45,800 nt of DNA from Roseofilum reptotaenium CS-1145 (GCF_028330985.1 NZ_JAQMUE010000067.1:1-45800); one strand, 5' to 3'. Counted from the first letter of the stretch, positions 23,798 to 32,672 are shown. Notes: generated from the sequence alone by a model not told the origin. Made by a program: numbers and translations.

Positions 23798-24463
23798 TTA
23801 ATAAATCAGAGGAACAGATAAGAAAACACCAAATTCTTGGGCTAAATTACAACTGACACGACCATGAACTTTACCTTGTTCATCGTGGAATTTTGCCCGG
23901 TCTGCCAGGGGAAATACAGCCTCATGCCACACATTAGGATGAATATATAATCCCTGGTGACCTTCGACATAGAACGCGATAAAGTCTTCCGGTTTCACCT
24001 CGTCTCCGGGTAAAGCGAGGGGAACGACAAAGGGCGTATTTTCTAAGGGAAAAAACAGTTGTCCACCATCGGGGTGATAATTGGCGTGCCAGAGTAAGAC
24101 CTGAGAGCGTCCTGATTCTGGTGTGGTTTGAGATTGGGCATTTCCTGGGTTTGTAGACCAACCCAAGAGATAGCGATCGCCAACCGCTTGATTATGACCA
24201 TAAAGGATCTCTCCTTCCCACCAAAATTCAAAGATCCCTTGGGTAGTTCCCCCTTGGTTGCCGGTTTCTGGATCGAGTTTTCGCCATCCTTGGGTGGGCC
24301 AGGTCACAATTTCAATAGAATAGCTCTCATAATCATCCACCAATTGACCATATCCAGCCAGAGATTCTGGTGTGGCTTTGACCAAGGGAACGTCCACCCA
24401 GGGGAGTTCTGGGGGAACATCAGGAGCCAGGTAGTTAATGGGATGACCTAAAGTTTGCATCAT
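23798..24463 (-). CDS. AllA-like (ureidoglycolate lyase fold) protein in a phosphonate operon
   Basis: A 221-residue protein whose second half resembles the ureidoglycolate lyase/AllA cupin fold: HPDGGQLFFPL, VVPLALPGDEVKPEDFIAFY and GLYIHPNVWHEAVFPLAD carry the conserved His and surrounding residues. The first half is less typical, with many Trp. It lies between an HAD phosphonatase-like gene and a TIGR03364 oxidase, in the same direction and with short gaps, so its substrate is more likely to be a product of phosphonate breakdown than ureidoglycolate. That is inference from neighbours. No purine-degradation gene is in the window. Confidence 0.6.
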   Translation of the reverse strand: MMQTLGHPINYLAPDVPPELPWVDVPLVKATPESLAGYGQLVDDYESYSIEIVTWPTQGWRKLDPETGNQGGTTQGIFEFWWEGEILYGHNQAVGDRYLLGWSTNPGNAQSQTTPESGRSQVLLWHANYHPDGGQLFFPLENTPFVVPLALPGDEVKPEDFIAFYVEGHQGLYIHPNVWHEAVFPLADRAKFHDEQGKVHGRVSCNLAQEFGVFLSVPLIY

Positions 24464-24477
24464 CGTAATTCTTGGGA

Positions 24478-25209
24478 TTATGCTGTGATTTTTTCTTTCA
24501 ACTCCCGCAGAGAATCCAACAATCCATCATTCGGATATTGGGCTAACTGTTCTCGGCGATGAGTTCCATTGGTTACTCCCAAAGTCATCAAACAATGGGC
24601 ATTCAATCCCGCTTCTAAATCTGAGGGAGTATCCCCAACTACAATTACAGTTTGGGGATTCTTGACCCCAAGTTTGTACATCGCTTTCTGAATCATATAG
24701 GGAGCTGGGCGACCTTCGTTATTATAAATCTCTGAGGGCGTAACCGAGACTTGGATATAAGAGTGTTCTGAGCCAACATAATCTTGATTTAACCCTTTAT
24801 CCCATCCCAAACGACGCAAGATAATATCCGTTACCTCACGATAAAATCCTGTATTTAACCCAATCTTAATTTCCTCAAACTTTAGCCAGTCAAACAGTTC
24901 TAAGCATCCTTCTGTCGGTTCAACCGGTTGGGTTTGATAATGATGTTCTAAGGTTTCCTTAAACCGTTGATAAGAAACCTCGACATTTTGCTGATAATCT
25001 GGGTGATCTCCACCGAGTTGTTCTCGCCACAACGTTTGAAATACCAGCTTTTTTGACCATCCCATCATGGCATTCACGCGATCGCCGGAAGCCTGTAAAC
25101 CCGTTTGTTCGGCAGCCACAAAGAAACAGTTTTGCACTTCATTGTTATCCTTGACCGTTGTGCCTGCCATGTCAAAGATAACCAGTTCCACATTAGGAGT
25201 AGAAGACAT
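24478..25209 (-). CDS. Phosphonatase-like HAD hydrolase (TIGR03351 type)
   Basis: A 243-residue HAD-superfamily hydrolase. Motif I is FDMAGTTVKDN (nucleophile Asp), followed by the cap domain, GRPAPYMIQKAM (the PhnX-like substrate segment) and VVGDTPSDLEAG (motif IV). The family is close to phosphonoacetaldehyde hydrolase (PhnX), but lacks the cap lysine pattern I would need to claim that activity. It is the first gene of a leftward operon with the AllA-like protein and the FAD oxidase, so it probably dephosphorylates or cleaves the C-P bond of the oxidised product. Two CTCC-type sites precede the ATG weakly. Confidence 0.8.
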   Translation of the reverse strand: MSSTPNVELVIFDMAGTTVKDNNEVQNCFFVAAEQTGLQASGDRVNAMMGWSKKLVFQTLWREQLGGDHPDYQQNVEVSYQRFKETLEHHYQTQPVEPTEGCLELFDWLKFEEIKIGLNTGFYREVTDIILRRLGWDKGLNQDYVGSEHSYIQVSVTPSEIYNNEGRPAPYMIQKAMYKLGVKNPQTVIVVGDTPSDLEAGLNAHCLMTLGVTNGTHRREQLAQYPNDGLLDSLRELKEKITA

Positions 25210-25266
25210 TCAAGTGACTCCTCCGATGAGTCAGTTTGTCTCTATTAGGATAACTTAAAACGTACC

Positions 25267-25494
25267 CTATTCCCTCTTCCCTACCCATTCGTAAACTTCA
25301 AAGGCGGTTGTATCGCAATGGGTACAACCGCCACATTTTTGCCCTTCTAAGCTTACCGGGCGCACTCTGCCTTTATTGACTAATTTATTGAGCATTGCCC
25401 GCAAAGCATCAGGATGGCTGCGAAAGTGGGTTTCGAGTTCGGCCAGAGAGACTTTCTGTTTTTGGGCGAGGTAGTTTTGTAGTTCTAGAATCAT
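25267..25494 (-). CDS. feoC: FeoC-like iron-sulphur winged-helix protein
   Basis: A 75-residue protein that starts MILELQNYLAQKQKVSLAEL, the winged-helix part of FeoC, and then has the cysteine cluster CGGCTHC typical for this family, which may bind an Fe-S cluster or sense iron or oxygen. It lies downstream of feoB in the same direction, separated by a MITE-like element in a 170-base gap, so it may have its own promoter or be affected by the insertion. Confidence 0.8.
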   Translation of the reverse strand: MILELQNYLAQKQKVSLAELETHFRSHPDALRAMLNKLVNKGRVRPVSLEGQKCGGCTHCDTTAFEVYEWVGKRE

Positions 25495-25513
25495 GGCTTT
25501 AATTAATAATTAA

Positions 25514-25588
25514 TAGACTTCTTGCAGAAGTTAGGCAATAGGCAACAGGCATAAGACTGTATTACTATTCATTTATGCAAGAGATCTA
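25514..25588. mobile_element. 75-bp MITE-like element between feoB and feoC
   Basis: TAGACTTCTTGCA at the left and TGCAAGAGATCTA at the right are inverted with 11 of 13 bases matching. The inside has GGCAATA-type heptamers. No coding capacity. The tips start with TA, consistent with insertion at a TA target. Confidence 0.6.
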
Positions 25589-25667
25589 ATACTTTTGGCA
25601 ATAGAGAACGGGGAATGGGGCATCTCTACTGCCCCGTTCCCCGTATCTCCCGATCCCCTTGTCCGCA

Positions 25668-28004
25668 CTAAATGGGGCTTTCAGATTGGCGGTGGGTTTT
25701 CAACTGGGGATTCAACATTTTGAGACCGAAGAAGACACCAACGCTAATCACTACCATACTTAAAAGCCATACACTAGCGAAGGTGGGTTGAACACTCAAT
25801 TGAGTGATTTGATAGAAACTGGTGGCGACGATGTAGGCTAAACCTGTTGTCCATGAAGCAACAAAAATTGTCCATTGCCAGTTGGTTTCCCGGTAAACGG
25901 CTGCGGTGGCAGCGACACAGGGGAAATAGAGCAACACAAATAAGAGATACGCAAAGGCTCCAGCTTTGCCATCAAACCGGCGTACCATGGCTCCAAATGT
26001 CCCTAAAGTAACTTCCTGTTCTTCCGAGGCAATTTCTACATCTGAGGTATCGCCAATGTTAAGACCAATGGGGTCGAGTAAGGTACCGGGAACGTCAGCT
26101 AAGTTAGCGGGAATGGTGGCGAACGCTTCTTGGATACCGCCCCAGAAACTAAAGCCTCCTTCTTCCTCTTCTAATTCGGGATTATCAGTAAGTGCCAATT
26201 GTCCGTAAATGGAATCGAGTGTGCCTACCATGGCTTCTTTAGCAAAGACACCGGTAAAGATTCCCACGGTAGCGGGCCAATTTTCCTGGGTAACGCCCAT
26301 GGGAGCAAAAATGGGAGTTACAGATTGACTGGCAGCGCTTAGGATGGATTGGTCGCTATCTTGATTACCAAATGAACCATCTGTTCCTAAGGAGTTGAGT
26401 AATCCGAGGATGGTGACCATGATAATAATGACTTTTCCGGCTTTCAAGAGAAATGCCCGTAGCCGATCCCAAGTGCGAATCATGACCCCTTTGAATCGAG
26501 GAATATGGTAGGGAGGAAGCTCCATGACAAAGGGAGAAATTTCGCCTTTGAGGATGGTGTTTTTCATCACCAGTCCGGTGAAGATGGCAAAGGCAATACC
26601 GAGGATATAAAGGCCAAAGACAATATTTTGACCGCCCAGGGGAAAGAAGGCAGCCGCAAAGAGGGCGTAAACCGGAAGCCTTGCACCACAGGACATGAAG
26701 GGATTCATGAGAATAGTCATGAGGCGATCGCGGGAATTTTCTAAGGTGCGGGCGGCCATAATTGCGGGTACATTGCAGCCAAAGCCGACTAACATGGGCA
26801 CAAAGGATTTTCCAGGTAAGCCCACAAACCGCATCATCCGATCCATAACAAAGGCGGCTCGTGCCATGTAGCCAGAATCTTCGAGTATCGATAAGAAGAG
26901 GAACATGAAGCCAATAACGGGAATAAATGTGGCGACGGTTTGCACACCACCACCCGCACCGTCAGCTAACAGGGCGATCGCCCATCCGGGGAAGCGGAGG
27001 CTTTCGAGCAGTTGCCCCAATCCGTCTACAAAGATTGTCCCAGCAACGATATCAAAAAAGTCAATAAAGGCACTGCCAACATTGATCGTAAATAGGAACA
27101 TCAGATACATGATGCCTAAGAAAATGGGAATCCCCAGCCAACGGTTGAGGACAATCGCATCGAGCTTATCGCTCATGGACTGACTCACTTCTCCCGTGCG
27201 TTGACTGGCTTCTTGGGTCACGGTTTGAATAAAGCCGTAGCGACTATCGGCAATCAGGATATCGAGATCTTCTCCTAAGACTTGATGAATGCTACGCCGA
27301 TGTTTAGCGATCATTTCCGTAAGCGCTGGAGTAACGAGTTCACCAACTCCCCGTTCATCGTATTGCAGCAAGTTTAGAGCAGTCCAGCGAGGTTCGACGA
27401 TCCGATTGGTCGTGTTTTGAGTTAGGTAAGGGACGATTTCAGCTAAGGCATCTTCGATGACTGCTGGATAAGCAACGTAACTGGCAGGATGGGTTAAGTT
27501 CTCTAGGATGTGACCGACGAGATCGACTAAAGAGCCAATTCCTTCGCGATCGCTGGCAATCAGGGGCAGAACAGGAACACCTAAGCGATCGGCTAAACGC
27601 TCTGCATTAATATCGATACCTCGCTTCTGGGCAATATCGATCATATTCAGAGCGACAACCATCGGCAGGCGCATTTCCATCAACTGAGTCGTCAGATAAA
27701 GATTACGCTCTAGATTGGAGGCATCAATGATATTAATTACCAATTGTGCTTCTCCAGAAAGGAGATAATCTCGCGCCACTAATTCATCCATTCCGGTGGC
27801 ACTTTCTTCGGCATCCAGGGAATAGACCCCTGGCAAGTCTACCAGGGTAATGGTCGCTTGATTAATCTTAAACTGCCCTTCTTTGCGATCGACTGTAACC
27901 CCCGGCCAGTTTCCTGTCCGTTGGTTAGCTCCGGTGAGGGCGTTAAATAGAGTGGTTTTTCCGCAGTTGGGATTACCAATTAAGGCAACAATGGGTTTGA
28001 GCAT
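25668..28004 (-). CDS. feoB: Ferrous iron transporter FeoB
   Basis: A 778-residue Fe2+ transporter. The N-terminal G-domain has G1 GNPNCGKTTLFNALTG, the switch NWPGVTVDRKEG, G3 DLPGVYSL and G4 NMID; a GDI-like linker follows. The membrane part has the two Gate motifs with Cys (FGCNVPAIMAARTLEN and MSCGARLPVY, VFAKEAMVGTLDS). Ferrous iron is taken from the periplasm into the cytoplasm. The product lengths and motifs look intact. FeoA is upstream and FeoC downstream, so the operon is feoA-feoB-feoC, expected to be iron-controlled. Confidence 0.95.
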   Translation of the reverse strand: MLKPIVALIGNPNCGKTTLFNALTGANQRTGNWPGVTVDRKEGQFKINQATITLVDLPGVYSLDAEESATGMDELVARDYLLSGEAQLVINIIDASNLERNLYLTTQLMEMRLPMVVALNMIDIAQKRGIDINAERLADRLGVPVLPLIASDREGIGSLVDLVGHILENLTHPASYVAYPAVIEDALAEIVPYLTQNTTNRIVEPRWTALNLLQYDERGVGELVTPALTEMIAKHRRSIHQVLGEDLDILIADSRYGFIQTVTQEASQRTGEVSQSMSDKLDAIVLNRWLGIPIFLGIMYLMFLFTINVGSAFIDFFDIVAGTIFVDGLGQLLESLRFPGWAIALLADGAGGGVQTVATFIPVIGFMFLFLSILEDSGYMARAAFVMDRMMRFVGLPGKSFVPMLVGFGCNVPAIMAARTLENSRDRLMTILMNPFMSCGARLPVYALFAAAFFPLGGQNIVFGLYILGIAFAIFTGLVMKNTILKGEISPFVMELPPYHIPRFKGVMIRTWDRLRAFLLKAGKVIIIMVTILGLLNSLGTDGSFGNQDSDQSILSAASQSVTPIFAPMGVTQENWPATVGIFTGVFAKEAMVGTLDSIYGQLALTDNPELEEEEGGFSFWGGIQEAFATIPANLADVPGTLLDPIGLNIGDTSDVEIASEEQEVTLGTFGAMVRRFDGKAGAFAYLLFVLLYFPCVAATAAVYRETNWQWTIFVASWTTGLAYIVATSFYQITQLSVQPTFASVWLLSMVVISVGVFFGLKMLNPQLKTHRQSESPI

Positions 28005-28122
28005 GGCTAGGGTTTTAATGTGGGGGAATGGGGGAAGAGGGAGATAGGGGGATAGGGGGCATCTATTGCCATGACCTATGACCCATTACCTATTACCAGC
28101 GCGAAGCTCGAAGTAAAAAGCG

Positions 28123-28737
28123 CTATAAACGTTCTACTTGTAAGGCTTCGGCTTCTTGTTTGCGTACAGTTAAATGAAAGCCTCGTACTTGAATTTCAAC
28201 TGGATCGCCTAGGGGGGCTACGCGAATCACGGTAAATTCTGTACTTGGAGTGAGGCCCATGGAGAGGAGTTTGCTTTTGTAGGCGCGATGGGTCTTTTCA
28301 TAGCCGAGAATGCGCCCTTTTGTGCCTACAGCTAGGTCTCCTAAATGGAGTGTGGAGGTTGAGTTTTCCATATCTGAGTGTGGATGTAAGGATAGATTTG
28401 TGTCTGTGACTAAGACTCGTGAGGCTAGACCGGCACCTAAGCCTAAGCGGTTATCGGCGATCGCTACTACCACCGAGCCACTCCCTTGGTGACTGAGAAT
28501 TTGCAACTGAGATCCTGGGGTAATTCCCATGGCTAAAAGGCGAGATATACCCCCTTTGCCTTGAAACCCCTTAACCCATACCTGCTGTCCAGGTTGTGCT
28601 TCACTGAGCAAAAAGGCATTAACGTCTAGGCGTTCTGATGCGGCTTCCTCTTGACTATCTAGGCTCGAACTGTCTCCTATGTAGTCGTAGGAGCTGTCGT
28701 CATCATGCTGTCCTGACCCTGAAGGGTGATGGTTCAT
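28123..28737 (-). CDS. feoA: FeoA with two tandem FeoA domains
   Basis: A 204-residue protein with two FeoA (SH3-like) domains in one chain. The first contains GQQVWVKGFQGKGGISRLLAMGITPGS; the second GTKGRILGYEK and KLLSMGLTPSTEFTVIRVAPLGDPVEIQVRG. An acidic, Ser-rich leader precedes them. The usual FeoA is ~75-80 residues, so this is a duplication or fusion. I chose the ATG at 28737 because GAGGAAA lies just upstream; in-frame ATGs at 28788 and 28761 have no such site. The stop codon falls in a TATAGCGC tip of a repeat element. FeoA assists FeoB at the inner membrane face. Confidence 0.88.
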   Translation of the reverse strand: MNHHPSGSGQHDDDSSYDYIGDSSSLDSQEEAASERLDVNAFLLSEAQPGQQVWVKGFQGKGGISRLLAMGITPGSQLQILSHQGSGSVVVAIADNRLGLGAGLASRVLVTDTNLSLHPHSDMENSTSTLHLGDLAVGTKGRILGYEKTHRAYKSKLLSMGLTPSTEFTVIRVAPLGDPVEIQVRGFHLTVRKQEAEALQVERL

Positions 28738-29052
28738 TTTTTTTCCTCTACGTCTTTTCATCCAACCAACAACTTGAGGGCGATTCATTGGAATTGCTAA
28801 TTATTTTCATTTAAATGCCATCGACAGTCTACTCTAATCCCTAATAAATAGCGGAAGGATTAAAAAAGATTTAACCTTTAGTTCAAAAAAGTTCTTAATC
28901 TATTTTTAATCTTCACTTCTGTAATATTTCGCAAAATCCAGATAAATATTAATTTTTAATTTAGAGAGCTATTTATTTCTTCACTGTGAAGTATTATCAA
29001 AGATGGCTCATTTAAATTCTCGCGACAATAAACCCCAAAATAGTTAAAAATC
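28738..29052. promoter_or_regulatory. Divergent promoter region feoA / HMA-like gene
   Basis: These ~315 bases hold no gene. The sequence is very AT-rich, especially 28850-28990. Near feoA, AATGAAAATAATTAGC (minus strand, about 28795-28811) is a loose match to a Fur-type box, which would suit an iron-uptake operon, but the match is weak. Confidence 0.3.
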
Positions 29053-29664
29053 ATGACCGACGCTGCATCTCCTTCGGAAGTCTCCCCTGCAACAGTGGCC
29101 CAGAATACCCAACCCCCTTCTGAGTTTACTTCTCAATTAGGACAATGGCTAGAAAATACCGGTGAAATCGCTGCAATTTTACCGGTCGTCACTGGATTAT
29201 TAGTTACTAGTCGCTTGCAGTTGCGAGGGGCACAAGCCTTATTGGTCAATCTGACGATCGCCGCCCTAGTCCGTCAAGCCATCCAACAAATCAAGAAACA
29301 AGCCAAGCCTGGCTCAGAAAACGGTCAACAAGCTTTATCTGCTAGTGAAGAACAATCGAATCAAGAGGAAGAAGATTATAAAATTGTCCATTCTGTCCCT
29401 GGGCGAATTCGTTTACGCATCCCTCGTTTAATGAATGACATGCTTTATGCCAAACGCCTAGAAAAACTTCTGAGTGCCGAGTCGAAAGTCAAGCATGTGC
29501 GGATTAACCCAGCAGCCGCTTCCCTCATTATTCAATACGATGGAGAGGGCATGTCAGAACTAGAATTAGGCATGTATTTACTCAATATTCTCGATCAAGC
29601 CAATTCTACAAACCTGGATGGTCAAAGCGATCAAGATTCAGAATCTGAAGGCGATAGGCAATAG
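29053..29664 (+). CDS. HMA-like domain protein next to a P-type ATPase
   Basis: A 203-residue protein. Residues ~37-85 are hydrophobic and probably form one membrane helix plus an amphipathic segment; residues ~108-185 form a ferredoxin-like HMA_2 domain starting KIVHSVPGRIRLRIPRL. It has no CxxC metal site. The same GRIRLR domain starts the P-type ATPase downstream, so the two products may interact or bind the same ligand. The C-terminus is acidic and ends in heptamer repeat sequence. It is probably transcribed with the ATPase. Confidence 0.7.
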   Translation: MTDAASPSEVSPATVAQNTQPPSEFTSQLGQWLENTGEIAAILPVVTGLLVTSRLQLRGAQALLVNLTIAALVRQAIQQIKKQAKPGSENGQQALSASEEQSNQEEEDYKIVHSVPGRIRLRIPRLMNDMLYAKRLEKLLSAESKVKHVRINPAAASLIIQYDGEGMSELELGMYLLNILDQANSTNLDGQSDQDSESEGDRQ

Positions 29665-29720
29665 GCAATAGGTAACAGGCAACAGGCAATAAATGCCCCC
29701 ATTCCCCCATTCCCCCATCC
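29648..29720. repeat. Heptanucleotide tandem repeats
   Basis: GGCAATA-type heptamers (with variants GGTAACA, GGCAACA) run over 29648-29690, followed by CCCCATT heptamers to ~29720. Such short tandem repeats are typical of filamentous cyanobacteria. They supply the last codons of the HMA-like gene and cover the leader of the ATPase gene. Confidence 0.8.
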
Positions 29721-29728
29721 CATACTCC

Positions 29729-31858
29729 ATGCTAAAGACCGTTCATTCAATTCCTGGGCGAATTCGCTTGCGAGTTCCCGAACTGAAAGAAAATTCTACT
29801 TATGCTTCTCAACTGCAAGCAACCCTGTCTACTTGGCCGGGGGTAAGGCATGTTCGCATTAATCAGTTATCAGCGTCTCTAGTGGTTGGTTATGCTCCTG
29901 AAGTTTTGCAGGAAGGGCAGATCAGACAAACTGTAGAGGATCGGATCGAAAAAATTAGCCAGAATCTTGCTCCAGAGACACATCCTGCTCTGCCGAGTCA
30001 AGACAGTTCAGAAGGGTGGTCAAGTTTACGCCTTCCGTTGGTGGCGACTTCTCTGGCTCTGCTGAGTCGGACTCTCCCTCGATGGGTTGGCTTGCGTCCA
30101 GTTACAACGATCGCCTTTCTATTGATTGCTTTTCCAGTCGCCAAACGAGCATGGCAGAGTATGGTCAATGAACAGCGTTTAAATATTGATTGTTTGGATT
30201 TTCTGGCTCTCAGTTTAAATGCGTGGCAAGGAAAACAGGTGACTCCGATGATGGTGATCTTGCTCCATGAATTGGGGGATATCATCCGCGAACAAACGGC
30301 CAGAGCAACGGAAGTGCGGACGGCTGATTTACAAGAGGCGATCGGGCGGTTTGCTTGGGTGAAACGGGAAGAAGATCAACCTCCACAGCAAATTCCTAGC
30401 GATCGCGTGGAAGTCGGCCAGACGGTTATTGTTTATCCTGGGGAGCAAATTCCTGTCGATGGCACGGTATTGCGGGGGGAAGGAGTGATCGACCAACAGC
30501 AGCTTACTGGGGAAGCTATGCCGGTAGTGAGACAGGAAGGAGAATCGGTATTAGCTTCAACATTGCTGCGATCGGGTCAACTGTATCTGCGTGCCGATCG
30601 CGTAGGCAACCAAACCCGCGCTGCTTTGAGTCTCGCCCTATTGCAAAAAGCTCCTGTCCATGATACTCGCATGGCTAACTATGCCGAAAAAATCGCCGAT
30701 CGCCTGATTTTACCCTCTCTATTTCTCGCTGCTCTCGTTTGGCTCACCACAGGCGATTCTTCTAGGGCAGCCGCTATCCTCACTCTAGACTTTGTAACCG
30801 GCATTCGTGTCTCGATTCCCACTGCCTTTTTAGGAGCCTTGAACCATACCACTCGCCATGGCATTTTGGTTCGCAGCGGTCGGACTTTAGAACAATTGGC
30901 GGAAGTAGATACGGTAGTGTTTGATAAAACGGGAACTCTTACCCAAGGGATTGTCACAGTATCGGGAATTACTCCTTTCAATGGATCGTCTGAAGAGCGA
31001 GTGCTTCAACTAGCCGCTGCCGCTGAACAACGGCTGAATCATCCCGTGGCTGAAGCCATTGTTGACTATGCCCATCAGAAGGGGGTAACGATTCCTTCAC
31101 GGGGAGAATGGTTCTACGAACTGGGTTTAGGGATTCGCGCTCAAATTGAAGGTCAGGAGGTTTTGGTCGGCAGTCAGCGCTTTTTACACCAGGCTGGGAT
31201 TGAGTGGGAAAGTGTAGATGGGGAACAGGTAGAGACCGATGCCCCCTCTGAGATTTATGTGGCTTGTAACCAGCAGTTTCAAGGTATTATCCACTATCGC
31301 GATCCCTTGCGTCCAGAGAGCGATCGCCTAATTCACACTCTACAAAAGAGTTATGGCATTGATGTTCATTTGTTAACGGGCGATCGCCCCCAACGAGCGG
31401 CTCAAGTGGCTCAGGAACTCCGTATTCCCACCACCCAAGTGTATGCCGAAGCGTTCCCCGATGATAAGGCTCGGATTTTGCGCGATTTACACCGTTCTGG
31501 GCGAACTGTTGCTTTTGTAGGAGATGGTTTAAATGATTCGGTTGCCCTCGCTTATGCGGATGTAGCAGTGTCTTTTGAACAGGGTTCAGAGATTGCTCGG
31601 GAAACGGCGGATGTGGTGTTGATGAATAATAATTTACTCGATTTACTCGAGGCGATTTCTATTGCTCGTCAAACCCGCAATCTGATCGATCAAAATATTG
31701 CGTTGGTGGTTGCACCTAATTTAGCGGCGTTGGGGTTAGCGTCGAGTGTGGGACTGCATCCTTTACTGGCAACTGCTATTCACAATGGATCGGCGATCGC
31801 TGCTGGAGTCAATAGTCTGCGTCCCCTTGTCGAGCATCAGATGACAGTTAAAAGTTAG
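29729..31858 (+). CDS. P-type ATPase with HMA_2 domain but no CPC motif
   Basis: A ~709-residue P1B-like ATPase. An N-terminal HMA_2 domain (VHSIPGRIRLRVP) precedes a P-ATPase core: TGEAMPV actuator loop, DKTGTLTQG phosphorylation site, NHPVAEAI (the P1B-type HP), and GDGLNDSVALAYADV. Where P1B pumps have CPC in the sixth helix this protein reads DFVTGIRVSIPTA, so the metal-binding cysteines are absent. Its ion may be other than Cu/Zn/Cd, or the cargo may not be a metal. I chose the ATG at 29729, next to the domain; the ATG at 29693 lies in heptamer repeats. DUF5132-like small genes follow. Confidence 0.85.
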   Translation: MLKTVHSIPGRIRLRVPELKENSTYASQLQATLSTWPGVRHVRINQLSASLVVGYAPEVLQEGQIRQTVEDRIEKISQNLAPETHPALPSQDSSEGWSSLRLPLVATSLALLSRTLPRWVGLRPVTTIAFLLIAFPVAKRAWQSMVNEQRLNIDCLDFLALSLNAWQGKQVTPMMVILLHELGDIIREQTARATEVRTADLQEAIGRFAWVKREEDQPPQQIPSDRVEVGQTVIVYPGEQIPVDGTVLRGEGVIDQQQLTGEAMPVVRQEGESVLASTLLRSGQLYLRADRVGNQTRAALSLALLQKAPVHDTRMANYAEKIADRLILPSLFLAALVWLTTGDSSRAAAILTLDFVTGIRVSIPTAFLGALNHTTRHGILVRSGRTLEQLAEVDTVVFDKTGTLTQGIVTVSGITPFNGSSEERVLQLAAAAEQRLNHPVAEAIVDYAHQKGVTIPSRGEWFYELGLGIRAQIEGQEVLVGSQRFLHQAGIEWESVDGEQVETDAPSEIYVACNQQFQGIIHYRDPLRPESDRLIHTLQKSYGIDVHLLTGDRPQRAAQVAQELRIPTTQVYAEAFPDDKARILRDLHRSGRTVAFVGDGLNDSVALAYADVAVSFEQGSEIARETADVVLMNNNLLDLLEAISIARQTRNLIDQNIALVVAPNLAALGLASSVGLHPLLATAIHNGSAIAAGVNSLRPLVEHQMTVKS

Positions 31859-32008
31859 GGAATAGGGAATAGGGGATACGCCATCGCTGTATCTCCATGT
31901 CGCTGTCGCTCTCTACTTTAAGATTGTTAACAATAGTTCTCATTAGTTGCAAAAATTCTGCTAGGCTATGGGCAGAAATCAACCTTTCTACATGGTCTTC
32001 TAACCCCT

Positions 32009-32251
32009 ATGTCTCTGATTCATCTGGAAAAGTCCATCGTGACTTTTCATCTCAAGGAAATTCTCGAAGATGGACACGGTAATCATCCCCTATTCTGGGT
32101 TGGATTAGGCGTTTTAGTTTTAGCCCCTACTCTGTTACCCGATCCTCAACCGGTGAATCAACGGTTGAATAAAGAGGGAAGAACAGGAAAAACAGAAATG
32201 TCTTTATCTGAGTGGGTGGCTCAGGCACAGAAAAATAGAGTCGATGCTTGA
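32009..32251 (+). CDS. Small membrane protein downstream of the P-type ATPase
   Basis: An 80-residue protein with one hydrophobic helix in FWVGLGVLVLAPTLLP, preceded by FHLKEILEDGHGNHP and followed by a polar tail. I do not recognise a named family, but similar one-helix proteins sit with HMA-type ATPases and DUF5132 genes. It runs in the same direction as the ATPase, ~150 bases downstream, and ends before a strong hairpin. Confidence 0.5.
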   Translation: MSLIHLEKSIVTFHLKEILEDGHGNHPLFWVGLGVLVLAPTLLPDPQPVNQRLNKEGRTGKTEMSLSEWVAQAQKNRVDA

Positions 32252-32289
32252 CAGTTAACGGTGACTGTCTACAACTCTCAAGTTAAAAG

Positions 32290-32312
32290 ACAAGGGGCCC
32301 CTAGCCCCTTGT
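32290..32312. terminator. Bidirectional terminator hairpin
   Basis: ACAAGGGGC and GCCCCTTGT pair perfectly around CCCTA, followed by TTT on the plus strand and, after TGTC, TTTT on the minus strand. It lies between convergent genes and fits a shared terminator. Confidence 0.8.
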
Positions 32313-32381
32313 TTTGGTGAGTTTCTCCGAGTTTACAGCACCATCAAAACGATCCAAGAGGGCTGTAACTGAACCGTTAGG

Positions 32382-32672
32382 TTAGGAATTTGGGAGGGAT
32401 TTGTTCTCAGTCTGGGCATGAACTTCCGCTTTGGCTTCAGCCGCAATATCCGCGAGGCTTTCGGCCGTTTCCGCTAGGGTGGATTTGGTCTTTTCATACC
32501 AAGTAACTCCCGTTTTAATGGTGGTTTTCAAAACCGGTTTGACCAACGGCAAAATGACAGGTGCAAGGGCAACGGTAGCGACTCCGACGACGATCGCCTT
32601 GGTGTTGGGGTTACGGGTGAGTTCGGCGACTCGCGATCTTAGTCCCATGCCTTCTTGATGCATCATTACCAT
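32382..32672 (-). CDS. DUF5132-type protein
   Basis: A 96-residue protein: a hydrophobic, glycine-poor helix (AIVVGVATVALAPVILPLVKPV) and a long amphipathic helix rich in Ala/Glu (KSTLAETAESLADIAAEAKAEV). This is the DUF5132 layout, seen beside HMA_2-containing P-type ATPases. It is convergent with the small gene at 32009, sharing a terminator. A function in assembling or regulating the pump at the membrane is inferred only from neighbours. Confidence 0.65.
   Translation of the reverse strand: MVMMHQEGMGLRSRVAELTRNPNTKAIVVGVATVALAPVILPLVKPVLKTTIKTGVTWYEKTKSTLAETAESLADIAAEAKAEVHAQTENKSLPNS

Noticed and set aside
28795-28811. Fur box before feoA
   Set aside because: The match is loose and AT-rich sequence gives such matches by chance; it is mentioned in the region entry only as a weak option.
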